A stretch of 64,000 nt of DNA from Orientallactaga sibirica (GCA_036365145.1 JAEOAD010000055.1:806001-870000), one strand, 5' to 3'; positions 10,611 through 21,067 are shown, counted from the stretch's first letter. Program-made: numbers and translations. Notes: generated by a model not told the origin, from the letters alone.

Positions 10611-10828
10611 TTTTATTTATTTATTTATTTGAGAGAAAAAGAGAAAGAGGCAGAGAGAGAGAGAGAAAGAGAGAGAATGAGTGTGTCAGGGTCTCTAGCC
10701 ACTGCAAATGAATTCCAGACGCATGCTCCACTTTGTGCATCCAGCTTTATGTGGATACTAGGGAATAGAACCTGGGTTCTTTGGCTTTGTTGGCAAGTGC
10801 CTTAACTGCTAAGCCATCTCTCCAGCCC
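10611..10828 (-). repeat. B2-like SINE with 10-bp target duplication
   Basis: AGATTTTAAA at 10601-10610 and 10829-10838. Full length with a long GAGA block. Confidence 0.9.
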
Positions 10829-10840
10829 AGATTTTAAAAA

Positions 10841-11033
10841 CATTTTATTTATTTATTTAAGGGAGAGAGGAGAATCAAGTGCAGCAGAAAAAGATGCACT
10901 CAGGAGGCAGAGGTAGGAGTGATCGCCGTGAGTTCAAGGCCACCCTGAGACTACATAGTTAATTCCAGGTCAGCCTGGGCCAGAGTGAGACCCTACCTCG
11001 AAAACCAAAAAAAAAAAAAAAAAAAAAAAAAAA
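10841..11033 (+). repeat. SINE fragments ending in long A tail
   Basis: A short antisense B2-like end (10841-10890) is joined to a 5'-truncated sense B1 (10893-11006) with a 27-A tail. Confidence 0.7.
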
Positions 11034-11248
11034 GAGAGAGAGAGAGGAGAAAGAGGCAGATATAGAAAAAGAATGGGCATGTCAGGACCTCCAGCCACCA
11101 CAAACAAACCCCAGATGTATGTGCTACCTTTATGATCAGAGCTAGATATACTTAGAATTGAACCAGGTCCTTTATTTACAGGCAAGTGCGTTTACCACTA
11201 AGCTATCTCTCCAGCCTTCAGCTCATTTTTAAAAAATATTTATTTATT

Positions 11249-11445
11249 GCCAGGCATGGTGGTGCAACCTTTAATCCCAGCACTAGAGATGCAGAGGTAG
11301 TGAGTTCAAGGCCAGCTTGGGACTACAGAGTGAGCACACGTCTGGAGTTTGTTTTCAGTGGCTCAAGGCCATGTCATGCCCTTTCACTTTCTTTCTCTCT
11401 TCCTGCCTCTTTCTCTCTGCCTCTTTCTCTCTCAAGTAAATTTTT
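11249..11445 (+). repeat. Chimeric B1/B2-like SINE
   Basis: The B1 5' half (CCAGGCATGGTGGTGCAACC to GACTACAGAGTGAG) switches directly into the B2-like 3' half (CGTCTGGAGTTTG and pyrimidine tail). Confidence 0.75.
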
Positions 11446-11458
11446 AAAAATACAAATA

Positions 11459-11545
11459 TGCCGGGTGTGGTGGCTAACGCCTTTAATCCCAGCACTCAGG
11501 AGGCAGAGGTAGGAGTGAGACCCTACCTCAAAAAAAATAAATAAA
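11459..11545 (+). repeat. B1 SINE, internally deleted
   Basis: 5' end through GGCAGAGGTAGGAG, then a jump to TGAGACCCTACCTC and A tail. The middle is missing. Confidence 0.8.
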
Positions 11546-11577
11546 TAAAAACAAAGCCTTCAGCAAAATACAAATAT

Positions 11578-11766
11578 ATGTATATATTTGTTTATTTGGG
11601 AGGAGAGAGAGTGAGAGAATGGGCACACCATAGTCTCTTACCACTGCAAATGAGCTCAGAATCAAGCAGCACTTTGCACATCTGGCTTTATGTAAGTATT
11701 AGGGAATCGAAACTAGGCCAGCAGGCTTTGCTAGCAAGCATCTTTAACGGCTCAGTCATCTCCTCA
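11578..11766 (-). repeat. B2-like SINE, diverged
   Basis: GGAATCGAAACTAGG and GGCTCAGTCATCTCCTCAG are recognisable but altered. Confidence 0.7.
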
Positions 11767-11779
11767 GTTAAAAACAGAT

Positions 11780-11912
11780 TGGTGGGGGCTTGAAATTGAG
11801 GTCTCTCTCTGACACAGGCTGACCTGCAATTCACTATGTAATCTCAGGGTGGCCTCAAACTCCCAGTGATCCTCCTACCTCTGCCTGGGGTTATGCTTGC
11901 CACCATACCTGG
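11780..11912 (-). repeat. B1 SINE, diverged
   Basis: GCTGACCTGCAATTCACTATG through CACCATACCTGGC. Confidence 0.8.
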
Positions 11913-11928
11913 CAAGCTCACAGGGTGT

Positions 11929-11973
11929 TTGATTGTTTGTTTGTCTTTCTGTCTGTTTGTTTGTTTGTTTGTA
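11929..11973. repeat. (TTTG)n tract
   Basis: Interrupted TTTG repeat adjoining the antisense B1. Confidence 0.85.
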
Positions 11974-12420
11974 ATGTGTGGGCTAATCTAGGGCTTACAG
12001 ACAGATTTTTTTTTTAATTGATTGAACCACGTGGCACCAAGGACAGAGTCCCATGGCTCATCTTTATGGGTTGGATTAACTCATTCAACATTGCCTACAG
12101 CTTCCTGGGAGTTAGAATCTTGCAAGTCTCTGGACCCCTAAAAGCAAAGAAGATATTGTCTCCAGTTCCAAACAATGTTAGAGGAAGGAGGAGTCTGTCT
12201 TACTTAGGCAGCAGGCTGGCTCCTCTACCTATCTCTGTTTCTTTTCCTGTCCAGGCATGGCGTCAGGGTGGGTGTCAAGCTCCTCATCTCTAGGCCTCAG
12301 TTTTCCTGTAAGGAAATGCTACCTCTTCCCAGAACAGACTTCACCAATACTCACATCCATATTATTCTCCTCCAGGCTGGACACTCACTCATTGTGTCAC
12401 CTTGGGCAAGTGTTGAACCT

Positions 12421-13816
12421 AAGAGGCAGATATAGAAAAAGAATGGGCATGTCAGGACCTCCAGCCACCACAAACAAACCCCAGATGTATGTGCTACCTT
12501 GTGCATCTAGCCTAGGCGGGTACTGGGGAATTGAAACCAGGTCCTTTGGCTTTACAGGCAAGTGCGTTTACCACTAAGCTATCTCTCCAGCCCTTCAGCT
12601 CATTTTTTAAAAAAATATTTATTTATTGCCAGGCATGGTGGTGCAACCTTTAATCCCAGCACTAGAGATGCAGAGGTAGTGAGTTCAAGGCCAGTTTGGG
12701 ACTACAGAGTGAGCACACGTCTGGAGTTTGTTTTCAGTGGCTCAAGGCCATGTCATGCCCTTTCACTTTCTTTCTCTCTTCCTGCCTCTTTCTCTCTCTG
12801 CCTCTTTCTCTCTCAAGTAAATTTTTTAAAAAATACAAATATGCCGGGTGTGGTGGCTAACGCCTTTAATCCCAGCACTCAGGAGGCAGAGGTAGGAGTG
12901 AGACCCTACCTCAAAAAAAAAAATAAATAAATAAAAACAAAGCCTTCAACCAAAATACAAATATATGTATATATTTGTTTATTTGGGAGAGAGAGAGTGA
13001 GAGAATGGGCACACCATAGTCTCTTACCACTGCAAATGAGCTCCAGAATCAAGCAGCACTTTGCACATCTGGCTTTATGTAAGTATTAGGGAATCGAAAC
13101 TAGGCCAGCAGGCTTTGCTAGCAAGCATCTTTAACGGCTCAGTCATCTCCTCAGTTAAAAACAGATTGGTGGGGGCTTGAGGTAAGGTCTCTCTCTCTGA
13201 CACAGGCTGACCTGCAATTCACTATGTAATCTCAGGGTGGCCTCAAACTCCCAGTGATCCTCCTACCTCTGCCTGGGGTTATGCTTGCCACCATACCTGG
13301 CAAGCTCACAGGGGTGTTTGATTGTTTGTTTGTCTTTCTGTCTGTTTGTTTGTTTGTTTGTTTGTAATGTGTGGGCTAATCTAGGGCTTACAGACAGATT
13401 TTTTTTTTAATTGATTGAACCAGGTGGCACCAAGGACAGAGTCCCATAGCTCATCTTTATGGGTTGGATTAACTCATTCAACATTGCCTACAGCTTCCTG
13501 GGAGCTAGAATCTTGCAAGTCTCTGGACCCCTAAAAGCAAAGAAGATATTGTCTCCAGTTCCAAACAATGTTAGAGGAAGGAGGGAGTCTGTCTTACTTA
13601 GACGCTTGGGCTGGCTCCTCTACCTATCTCTGTTTCTTTTCCTGTCCAGGCATGGCGTCAGGGTGGGTGTCAAGCTCCTGATCTCTAGGCCTCAGTTTTC
13701 CTGTAAGGAAATGCTACCTCTTCCCAGAACAGACTTCACCATTACTCACATCCATATTATTCTCCTCCAGGCTGGACACTCACTCATTGTGTCACCTTGG
13801 GCAAGTGACGAACCTT
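12421..13816. repeat. Tandem block D2
   Basis: Second copy of 11050-12420. It carries an intact B2-like SINE at 12421-12595, the same B1/B2 chimera at 12628-12830, truncated B1 at 12842-12930, B2-like (−) at 12962-13150, B1 (−) at 13163-13302 and (TTTG)n at 13319-13367. Differences from D1 are mostly 1-3 base indels. Confidence 0.85.
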
Positions 13817-14087
13817 GTCTAAGCCTGCGTTGGCAGTTTTTTGTCACTGTGACAAAATACCCGAGAAAACCACTTAAGGGACAAAGGATTTGTTTTGGCT
13901 CATGGTTTCAGAGGGCCACATCACCAGGCCTCATCACCAGGGGCCTATGGCAAAGCAGAACACCACACCATGGTGAAGGATGTGGAAGAACAAAGCTGAT
14001 CTCATGGCATCCTGAAAGCAGGGGGAAGAGAGAGAGAGAGAGAGAGACAGTGACAGTGACAGAGAGGGGAGAGAGAAAAAAAAGAAA

Positions 14088-14245
14088 GTACTGCAGAGAT
14101 GGCTTAGCAGTTAAGGGGCTTGCCTGCAAAGCCAAAGGACCTCTATTCAATTCACCAGTACCCATGTAAGCCAGAAATACAAGGTAGCGCATGCATCTGG
14201 AGTTCGTTTGCAGTAGCTGGAAGCCCTGGAACGCCCATTCTCTCT

Positions 14246-14290
<45 letters not shown>

Positions 14291-14335
14291 CTTTCCCTCT
14301 GTCAAATAAATAAATAAAATAAAAATTAAAAAAGA
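14088..14335 (+). repeat. B2-like SINE with expanded (CT)n
   Basis: Head ACTGCAGAGATGGCTTAGC, then a CT tract of about 40 bases at 14248-14287 and an AATAAATAAATAA tail. Confidence 0.85.
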
Positions 14336-14453
14336 GAAAAACAAGCAAAGAGACTGAGGACAAGACACACCCTTCAAATTCATACCATTAGTATTCTCTT
14401 CAGCTAAAAAGGCCCCACTTCCTAACAGCCCCATCAATGCATGGATTAATCCA

Positions 14454-14653
14454 GTTTTTAAAAACATTTGAGAGGGAGCGGAAGAGGCAGATATATAAAG
14501 AGAGAATGGGTGCCCCAGGGCCTCCAGCCACTAACAAACTGCAGATGCATGGACCACCTTGTGCATCTTGCATACATGGGTACTGAGGAATCGAACCTGG
14601 GTCCTTAGGCTTACCAGGCAAGTGCCTTAACTGCTAAGCCATCTCTCCAGCCC
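14454..14653 (-). repeat. B2-like SINE with 12-bp target duplication
   Basis: TGGATTAATCCA at 14442-14453 and 14654-14665 bracket the element. Confidence 0.9.
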
Positions 14654-14899
14654 TGGATTAATCCATTGATGGGTTATGAGATTAGTGGCTTCATGATTCA
14701 GTCACCTCTCTATTGTGCAACCAGCTGGGGACCAAGCCTTCAATACATGAGCCTTTTGGGGGGACACTTCTCATCAAGTCAATAACAACTTTGTCATTTG
14801 TAAAGTGGGAACCATAGGACCCATTACACGTGAGGTCCTGGTGCCAAAGCACTTAGCCCAGTGCTGGCATCCACTGAGCAGTCAGGAAGCTAGCAAGGA

Positions 14900-15236
14900 G
14901 TGGCAGGGAAAAATCGAGATTCCTCGGGCCACACAGAAAGTGGGGCCCAGGTTTCCATTGTCCTGTTCAGGAGCGGACACAGTAGTCACCTTGTTGAGAA
15001 GTGCGGAGGAAGTGAGCTGAGGGTGCTTCCCTACTGCCCTGTGGGATCCCACCTCTACCTGACATCCCCTCTGTCCTCACCTTCCCTCGGCTGTCAGCCT
15101 TCAGAGTCAGGGCCAGTGCCAGCCTCCCTGGCAGGGACAGCATGGTCTGGGACCAAGGCTGTGAGAGAGGAGGGGAAGCACGAAGTACAGAGCAGATCAG
15201 CAGAATGGCTGATTTCTTTCCCTCTTGATTTGTTTG
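14900..15236. other. Non-coding stretch
   Basis: Unique, moderately GC-rich sequence. No exon or motif I can support. Confidence 0.4.
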
Positions 15237-15730
15237 TTTTGTTGTGAGACAAGGTCTCATGGATCCTAGGCTGGCCTTGAATTTTCTTTCTTATTTTTGT
15301 TTTTAAACATTTTTTAAAATTTATTTATTTATTTGAGAGACAGAAAGAGGCAGAGAGAGAGAGAGAGAGAGACAATGGGCACGCCAGGGCCTCCAGCCAC
15401 TGCAAATGAACTCCCAAAGCATGCGCCACCTTGTGCATCTGGATTACATGGGGCCTGGAGAGTCGAACCAGGGTCCTTTGACTTTGCAGCCATCTCTCCA
15501 GCCCTGGCCTTGAATTTTCAATAGAGTTAAGGATGACTTTGAACATCTGATCCTCCTGCTTCCACCTCCCAAGTGCTGGTTACAGGCATGTGCCACAATA
15601 CTTGATGTTTGTTTGTTTGTTTGTTTGTTTGTTTGTTTGTTTGTTTGTTTGTTTTAAGGTGGTGCTAGTTGTTGAACCCAAAGCTTCCTCCATGCCAGGC
15701 AAACACTCTACCAAACGAGCTGTACCCTTA
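15237..15730 (-). repeat. B4-type (ID-B1) SINE interrupted by a SINE
   Basis: B1-related half at 15237-15286 plus 15520-15600, then an expanded (TTTG)n at 15606-15655, then the ID half (GTTGAACCCAAAGCTTCC to CTACCAAACGAGCTG). Confidence 0.65.
15287..15504 (-). repeat. B2-like SINE with 15-bp target duplication
   Basis: TGGCCTTGAATTTTC occurs at 15272-15286 and 15505-15519 inside the older B4-type element. The 3' head region is slightly shortened. Confidence 0.92.
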
Positions 15731-15771
15731 TTCTTCTTACTCCTTTTGTTTGTTTGTTTGTTTGTTTTTAT

Positions 15772-15994
15772 TTTTATTATTTTTTAGAGAGGGAAACACA
15801 GAGAGAGAATTGGCATGCCAGGGCCTCAGCCACTGCAATCAAATTCCAGATGCTTGGGCCACCTAGTGGGCATATGTGACCTTGCACTTGCCTCACCTTT
15901 GTGTGTCTGGCTTCTGTGGGATCTGGAAAGTCAAATGTGGGTCTTTAGGCTTCATAGGCAAGTGCCTTAACCGTTAAGTCATCTCTACAGCCCT
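15772..15994 (-). repeat. B2-like SINE, long-body variant
   Basis: Carries the extra TGACCTTGCACTTGCCTCACC segment also seen in 3828-4063 and 20575-20788, suggesting a subfamily. Confidence 0.8.
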
Positions 15995-16005
15995 TTCATT
16001 TGTTT

Positions 16006-16222
16006 TTAATATTATTTATTTATTCATTCATTTGCAAGCAGAGAGAAACAGAGAAGAGAGAGAGCGAATGGGCACGCCAAGTCCTTTAGCCACTGCAAAC
16101 AAATTCCAGATACATGAGCCACTTTGTGCATCTGGCTTTACTTGGGTACTGGGGAATTGAACCCTGGTTATTAAGCTTTGCAGGTAAGGAGGGTCTTAAC
16201 CACTTAGCCATCTCTCCAGCCC
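16006..16222 (-). repeat. B2-like SINE
   Basis: ATTTATTTATTCATTCATTTG tail end through CTTAGCCATCTCTCCAGCCC. Confidence 0.85.
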
Positions 16223-16350
16223 TTGTTTGTTTGTTTGTTTTAGTTTGAGAGAGAGAGAATGGGCACGCCAGAACATTCAGCCTGCTGCGAACGAACTCCA
16301 GACACATGTGCCCCCTAGTGAGCATGTGCAGCATTGCATGTTTGTGTCAC
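16223..16350 (-). repeat. B2-like SINE, truncated
   Basis: (GTTT)n, GAGA block and the long-body variant segment GTGTGCAGC..TTTGTGTCACG. The head is missing. Confidence 0.7.
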
Positions 16351-16465
16351 GTAAGCTCAAGCTGGCCTTAAACTTGCTATGTTCAAGACAACCTTGAACT
16401 CCTGATCTTCCTGCCACTATCTCCCAAGTATTGACATTATAGACATGAACCATCACACTTGGCTT
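16351..16465 (-). repeat. Old B1/B4-related SINE
   Basis: CAAGCTGGCCTTAAACTTGC and ATCACACTTGGCTT mark a decayed B1-type copy. Confidence 0.55.
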
Positions 16466-16537
16466 TGAACAGCTGATTTTCAAGAGACAGAATTCTAGAT
16501 CCAGTGTACTGGGAAAAAAAAAAAAAAAAAAAGGAAT

Positions 16538-16690
16538 TACTGGGCTGGAGAGATGTCTCAATAGTTATGGGTGCTTGTTTGCAAGACCTGGAGGCCTGAG
16601 TTCAATTCCTCAGTACCCACATTCATCTGGGGTTTGTTTGTAGTGACCAGAAGCTCTGGTGCACCCATTTCTATCTCTCCTGACCAAATT
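16538..16690 (+). repeat. B2-like SINE, 5' part
   Basis: GGGCTGGAGAGATGTCTCAA head. Broken at its right end by the next antisense SINE. Confidence 0.75.
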
Positions 16691-16895
16691 ATTTATTTGC
16701 AAGAAAAGATAGAGAAGAGAGACAGAAAGAGAGAGAGGGAATATGGGCATGCCAGGGACTCTAGCTGCTGCAAACAAACTCCAGATGCTTGCCCCACTTT
16801 GTGCATCTGGCTTTATGTGGGTATTGGGGAATCAAACACAGGTCGTTAGGCTTTGCAGGCAAGCACCTTAACTGCTGAGCCATCTCTCCAGCCCC
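16691..16895 (-). repeat. B2-like SINE
   Basis: Full body. The long T tract that follows (16927-16960) belongs to the adjacent B1. Confidence 0.85.
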
Positions 16896-16920
16896 TATTT
16901 TTCTTTCTTTCTTTCTCTCT

Positions 16921-16926
<6 letters not shown>

Positions 16927-16961
<35 letters not shown>

Positions 16962-17103
16962 GTTTTTCAAGGAAGGGTTTCACTCTAGCTCAGGTTGGCC
17001 TGGAATTCACTATGTAGTCTCAGGGTGGTCTCAAACTCATGGTATCCTCCTATCTCTGCCTCCCGAGTGCTGGAATTAAGACATGTGCCATCACGCCTGG
17101 CTC
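16927..17103 (-). repeat. B1 SINE with long T tract
   Basis: About 35 T residues then GGTTTTTCAAGGAAGGG, B1 body and CATCACGCCTGGC. Confidence 0.9.
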
Positions 17104-17172
17104 TTTCTTTTTCTTCCTTCCCTTCCTTCTTTCCTTCCTTCCTCTCTCTCTCTCTCTCTTCCCTCCCCCCAC
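17104..17172. repeat. Pyrimidine-rich (CTTC)n/(CT)n tract
   Basis: Low-complexity C/T stretch between two SINEs. Confidence 0.85.
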
Positions 17173-17194
17173 AAATAAATAATAAACTTTATCA

Positions 17195-17420
17195 GGGCTG
17201 GAAAGATGGCTTAATGATTAAGGTGCTTGCCTGCAAAGACAAAGGACTCAGGTTTGATTCCCCAGGACCCATGTAAGCTAGATGCACAAGGGGGCGCGTG
17301 TGTCTGGAGTTCATTTACAGTGGCTGGAGGCCCTGCTGTGCCCATTCTCTCATGCTTTCTTTCTCTCCTTGCCTATTTCTCTCTCTAATAAATAAATGAA
17401 AATAAAATAAAAATTTCAAA
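17195..17420 (+). repeat. B2-like SINE carrying CTCF-like core
   Basis: Contains GCACAAGGGGGCGC at 17284-17297. Head GGGCTGGAAAGATGGC, tail AATAAATAAATG. Confidence 0.85.
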
Positions 17421-17431
17421 AAGGCGTTATC

Positions 17432-17575
17432 AGGCCAGGCCTAGTGGTGCATGCCTTTAGTCCCAGCACTTGGGAGGCAGAGGTAGGAGGATTGCCCTGA
17501 GTTCAATGTGACCCTGAGACTACATAGTGAATTTTAGGTCAGCCTAGACTACATCAAGACCGTATCTCAAAAAGA
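17432..17575 (+). repeat. B1 SINE
   Basis: GGCCAGGCCTAGTGGTGCAT through AAGACCGTATCTC plus A/G tail. Confidence 0.88.
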
Positions 17576-17652
17576 AAGGATGGAAGGAAGGAAGGGAAGT
17601 AGGGAGGGAGGGAGGGAGAGAGGGAGGAAGGAAGGAAGGAGAGAGAAAGAAA
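17576..17652. repeat. (GGAA)n purine tract
   Basis: All-purine low-complexity extension of the B1 tail. Confidence 0.9.
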
Positions 17653-19964
17653 ATGGGCATTATCAGCTCATACTGCTAGAGTCTAGTGGGAGGTAAAGTT
17701 TCAATCATAGCGAGAACAAGGTGCTCCATGGTTTCAGGGAAGGAGCTGAATACTCACTCTCTCCACTCTGCTGCCCCTGTCTTTGTCCCTTCCCTAGTGG
17801 TGACATCTCCCGTGCTTAGGACAGTGCCTGGCACAAAGTCCAGCCAGCTGTAGCAGCTCCAGTCTTACTTCCCATCAGCTTTGAAAACCCAGTGGAACGC
17901 CTGTCTCCTTCCCAACCATCCAGCAGAAGCCCAGCCTGAACTCCCAGGCACCCAGTCTGGGTGGCTCACTACTCCTGAGGAAGCCTTAGCGCTGGAGGAA
18001 CCCCCATTCCTCGCCGGGGTGGGGGGGCAGGCTAAGTCTACAGAACCATTCTCCAGACCCTCAAGGCTCTGAGGGAAGGAAGGAGAGACCTGGGAACAGG
18101 GTGGGACCAAACTACAGTAGGAGGGACACAGCCGCCCGCAGGGCAGTCCATGTGCTGGACCTGGGCCATCTCTTCCTGCCACTGCCTGGAGCCTGGTTAT
18201 CAGGAGCCTGGGCGGGACCCAAGGGCACTCAAGGCCCAGCCAACTGCACTTCTTGCAGTGGAGTAGTAGGATCGATCCTTCTGGAAGGGAGGCCTGAGAG
18301 GCCTGGCCCACAGGGAGACGAAGGAACTGAACAGACTGCGGTCCAAGCACAGAACAGGATGCCTTCCACCCACCCCAGCTCCATGGCTGGGTTTTATAGG
18401 AGGTGCTGCGTACAGGGGCTGTGGCCCCAGAGAGGGCTGAGAAGCAGGTTCCAGGGGTTCCTGGGGAAAGAAGGGAAGGAAAGGGGCCAGCCCCAGACCC
18501 GGGGCTACAGCTTCCCTTCTTTGCACTCAGAATGGCCGTTTCAGTTCCACTTGGTCCTTGCTGAGCAGAAGGCAAGAAGGAGAAGTGGAAAAGGAGAAGA
18601 GAAAGCAGATTCTTGCCCTCCCTGTGCTCTCCTGTTGGGTTTGCCCTCTCCTACAGCTAGGCTGATATCACAGGCATGACCAGAACTCTCCAGGTGGGGG
18701 GACTCTATCGCTGGCATACTGTCCTCTGGGTGCCAGCGGGGGTGTTGACACCAGGACCCCCGTCTCTGGCTGGTCTGAGGTGAGCTCTAGGAGTACCCAA
18801 GCCCCATATCATCCAGGGTCAAGTGATGTCCTGAACAGAGGCCATCATGACTGTGTAAGAATAAGACCTAGAAAGGCAGGGAGCAAAACTAATTTGACTT
18901 AGCCAGATTCAGAGTCTCCCACCCCCCCCCGGGTCACACAGCAAGCTGGTGATGAATCCCAGCTTGTCCGACTCTTCAAGGAAAGGAAGCTGAGCATTGA
19001 TCCCCTGTCATCCTGTACCCTTGCTGTGAAGCTAGGCCAGAGGCCTAGCAAGGGGGTTTCCCCCGGCTTGGCTTCCGAGCAATCAGGCCAAGGTTGGGAA
19101 TCTTTTGCCCCGCTCAGTGACAGCCGGCTGCTTTCTGCTGCCACCGGTAGTGGTGACTAAGGCTTCCAGCTAATGCCTGTGTTGGTCAGGCTCCCTCATC
19201 CCTCCAGATGTGAAGGGCTTTGGAGGAGGGCTGGGGAGTCACGTAAGGGGCATCTACAGGATCTAAGTAGCCCAGAGAGCTTCGACCCAGTTGCTTATGC
19301 TAAAGGACCCCTGGGCTGAGGAAAGGAAGCTGACAGATTATCCCTCTGTGTGGCAGGGGGTGTGGGGGGGAGCTGCAGTACTTTTTTGTGAAGGCGTGCC
19401 TGGAGTGGAGGTGGACAGTGGTTGCCTGGTGTTGGGGTGACACTCGGGGTGGAGGGGTGTCACTCCATGGCTGCTTGTGAGCCACAGCAGAAAGGATGAG
19501 GGTCTGTTAGCAGGGTTGAGCCTGTCTAGGATGGGAAGCCGGAAGAAAGCTAAGGAGCAGGGAAAGCTAGGAGCACAAGGCCTGGGGTTTTCTCGGTACC
19601 AGCTTGAGGGGAGGCTCCTGCTGTGTCTTGTCCTCCTGCACTTTGCTGAAGGCTGGCTGTGCTGGACTGTCCACTAGCACCTCCTCAAGGCCATAGGCCA
19701 TCACTGCACTGTGGTCTTTGAGACAAATGTCTGGACCCAAACTGTGCACGCCTTCATAGTTGCTCACATCCTGGGATGGACAGTGATGGCCACCTGGAGG
19801 TCATCTGGGGACTAGCTGCAGCCCCCCCTCAAAACCCAGTATCTTGGCACAGACCCAAATAAACACTAGGTGTCCAATTTGTACACGGCTGGCCAAGTGT
19901 TTGCCTGCAATTCAAACCTGAACTTTCTCAGTTTGGTCTTGGCTCCCTCTCAGTCCCCCTGTTC
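17653..19964. other. Longest repeat-poor stretch upstream of P2RY6
   Basis: About 2.3 kb of GC-moderate unique DNA with no SINE. A MIR-like fragment (GGGTCACACAGCAAGCTGGT) lies near 18930. Open frames of 190-236 codons on both strands have no family resemblance and look fortuitous. It is a sensible place to look for P2RY6 5' non-coding exons or regulatory DNA, but I cannot define any. Confidence 0.4.
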
Positions 19965-19966
19965 TT

Positions 19967-19997
<31 letters not shown>

Positions 19998-20187
19998 TGA
20001 GAGGGGGCGCAGAGAGAGAAGTCGAGAGAGGGAGAATGAATGCACCAGAGCATCCAGCCACGGCAAACGAACCCCAGACGCATGCGCCACCTAGTGCATC
20101 TGGCTCACTTGGGTCCTAGGGAATCAAACCCAGGTCCTTTGTCTTTGCAGGCAAATGCCTTAACCACTAAGCCATCTCTCCAGCCCT
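19965..20187 (-). repeat. B2-like SINE with near-perfect CTCF core
   Basis: The complement of 20084-20097 reads GCACTAGGTGGCGC, 13 of 14 positions of the CTCF consensus. Confidence 0.88.
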
Positions 20188-20520
20188 ATTTATTTAAGAG
20201 AGAGAGAAAGCCAAGGTGGTGACTACTGATGGAGGAATGTGGGAGGAGCTGATGACACACAGTAGGTGCTCAATAAATGTCTGTGGAGAAAAGGAAATGC
20301 AGGAAGGAGAGAGGGAGAGGGTGGCTAGGATGTGAATATCTAAGAGGACTGCTACCTTGAGGGACAGGGAGATGGGTGCGTTGGTGAACGACCTGTCAGT
20401 GACTGGAGGAAGGAAGATGTGTGCAAGCAGTAAAGGACTATGAAAATGAACGGCCTCTGTGTGGCTCTGGTATTGCAGTTAAGGGAGGACCAAGAGCTCC
20501 AATCACCTACCTGCCCTGGT
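20188..20520. other. Non-coding, MIR-like 3' end near 20248-20275
   Basis: AGTAGGTGCTCAATAAATGT is a typical MIR terminus. Otherwise unique. Confidence 0.45.
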
Positions 20521-20574
20521 TTTTTTTTTGTTTGTTTGTTTTTTGAGGCAAGTCCAACAGACTGGCCTTTTTTT
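20521..20574 (-). repeat. B1 fragment
   Basis: T-rich start and TTTTTGAGGCAAG..GACTGGCC, interrupted at once by a SINE. Confidence 0.5.
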
Positions 20575-20788
20575 TTCTTATGCAAGAGAGTGTGAGAGAA
20601 TTGGCATGCTAGAGCCTCCAGACACTGTAATCGAACTCCAGATGTGTGTGCCACCTTGTGTGCATGTGCGACCTTGCACGCTTGCATCACCTTGTGCATC
20701 TGACTTATGTGGGACCTGGAGAGTTGAACATGGGTCCTTAGGTTTTGCAGGCAAGCTCCTTAACTGCTAAGCCATCTCTCTAGCCCTG
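20575..20788 (-). repeat. B2-like SINE, long-body variant
   Basis: Has TGCGACCTTGCACGCTTGC insertion and GAGTTGAACATGGG. Same subfamily as 15772-15994. Confidence 0.8.
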
Positions 20789-20857
20789 GGTTTTTGGGGG
20801 GTTTTTTGGTTTGTTTGTTTCTTTGGTTGGTTTGGTTTCTTTGTTTGTTTGTTTTTT

Positions 20858-21066
20858 TTAATATTTTTATGTAGTTATTTATTTGACAGAGAGAAAGAGG
20901 GAAAGAGATAGAGAGAATGGGCACGCCAGGGCCTCCAGCCACTGCAAACAAACTCCAGATGCTTGTGCCCCTTTGTGCAGCTGGCTAACGTGGGTCCTGG
21001 GGAACTGAACCTGCGTCCTTTGGCTTTGCGGCAAACGCCTTAATTGCTAAGCCATCCCTCCAGCCC
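20858..21066 (-). repeat. B2-like SINE
   Basis: Complete body ending in GCCATCCCTCCAGCCC. Preceded by a T/G-rich tract at 20790-20857. Confidence 0.87.
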
Positions 21067-21067
21067 A

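Larger units (their letters stand above)
11050..12420. repeat. Tandem block D1
   Basis: About 1.37 kb repeated head-to-tail as D2. Contents in order: B2-like (−, 11050-11215), B1/B2 chimera, truncated B1, B2-like (−), B1 (−), (TTTG)n, unique DNA and the start of a MIR. The first SINE is garbled relative to D2. Confidence 0.85.
13830..14786. mobile_element. MaLR-type LTR, broken by SINEs
   Basis: CACTGTGACAAAATACC, GGATTTGTTTTGGCTCATGG and the closing ACATGAGCC resemble rodent MaLR-type LTRs. It sits inside a MIR and is interrupted by two B2-like SINEs. No coding frame. I could not define its target duplication. Confidence 0.55.
13775..14900 (+). repeat. MIR split by an LTR insertion
   Basis: Left part: GTGTCACCTTGGGCAAGTGA and CTAAGCCTGCG. 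Right part from about 14790: TCATTTGTAAAGTGGGAACC and AGCACTTAGCCCAGTGCTGG. Together they form an ordinary MIR order on the + strand. Confidence 0.65.

Noticed and set aside
13459..14169. 236-codon open frame
   Set aside because: It runs through a duplicated non-coding block, a MaLR-type LTR and the start of a B2-like SINE.
12421..14335. CRISPR-like or regularly spaced repeat array
   Set aside because: The repetition is explained by tandem blocks made of SINEs. There are no short direct repeats with unique spacers, and the DNA is mammalian.
17865..18679. Overlapping 236- and 192-codon open frames on opposite strands
   Set aside because: No family resemblance, no matching splice or promoter context, and low-complexity composition. 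They look like chance frames in GC-rich DNA.
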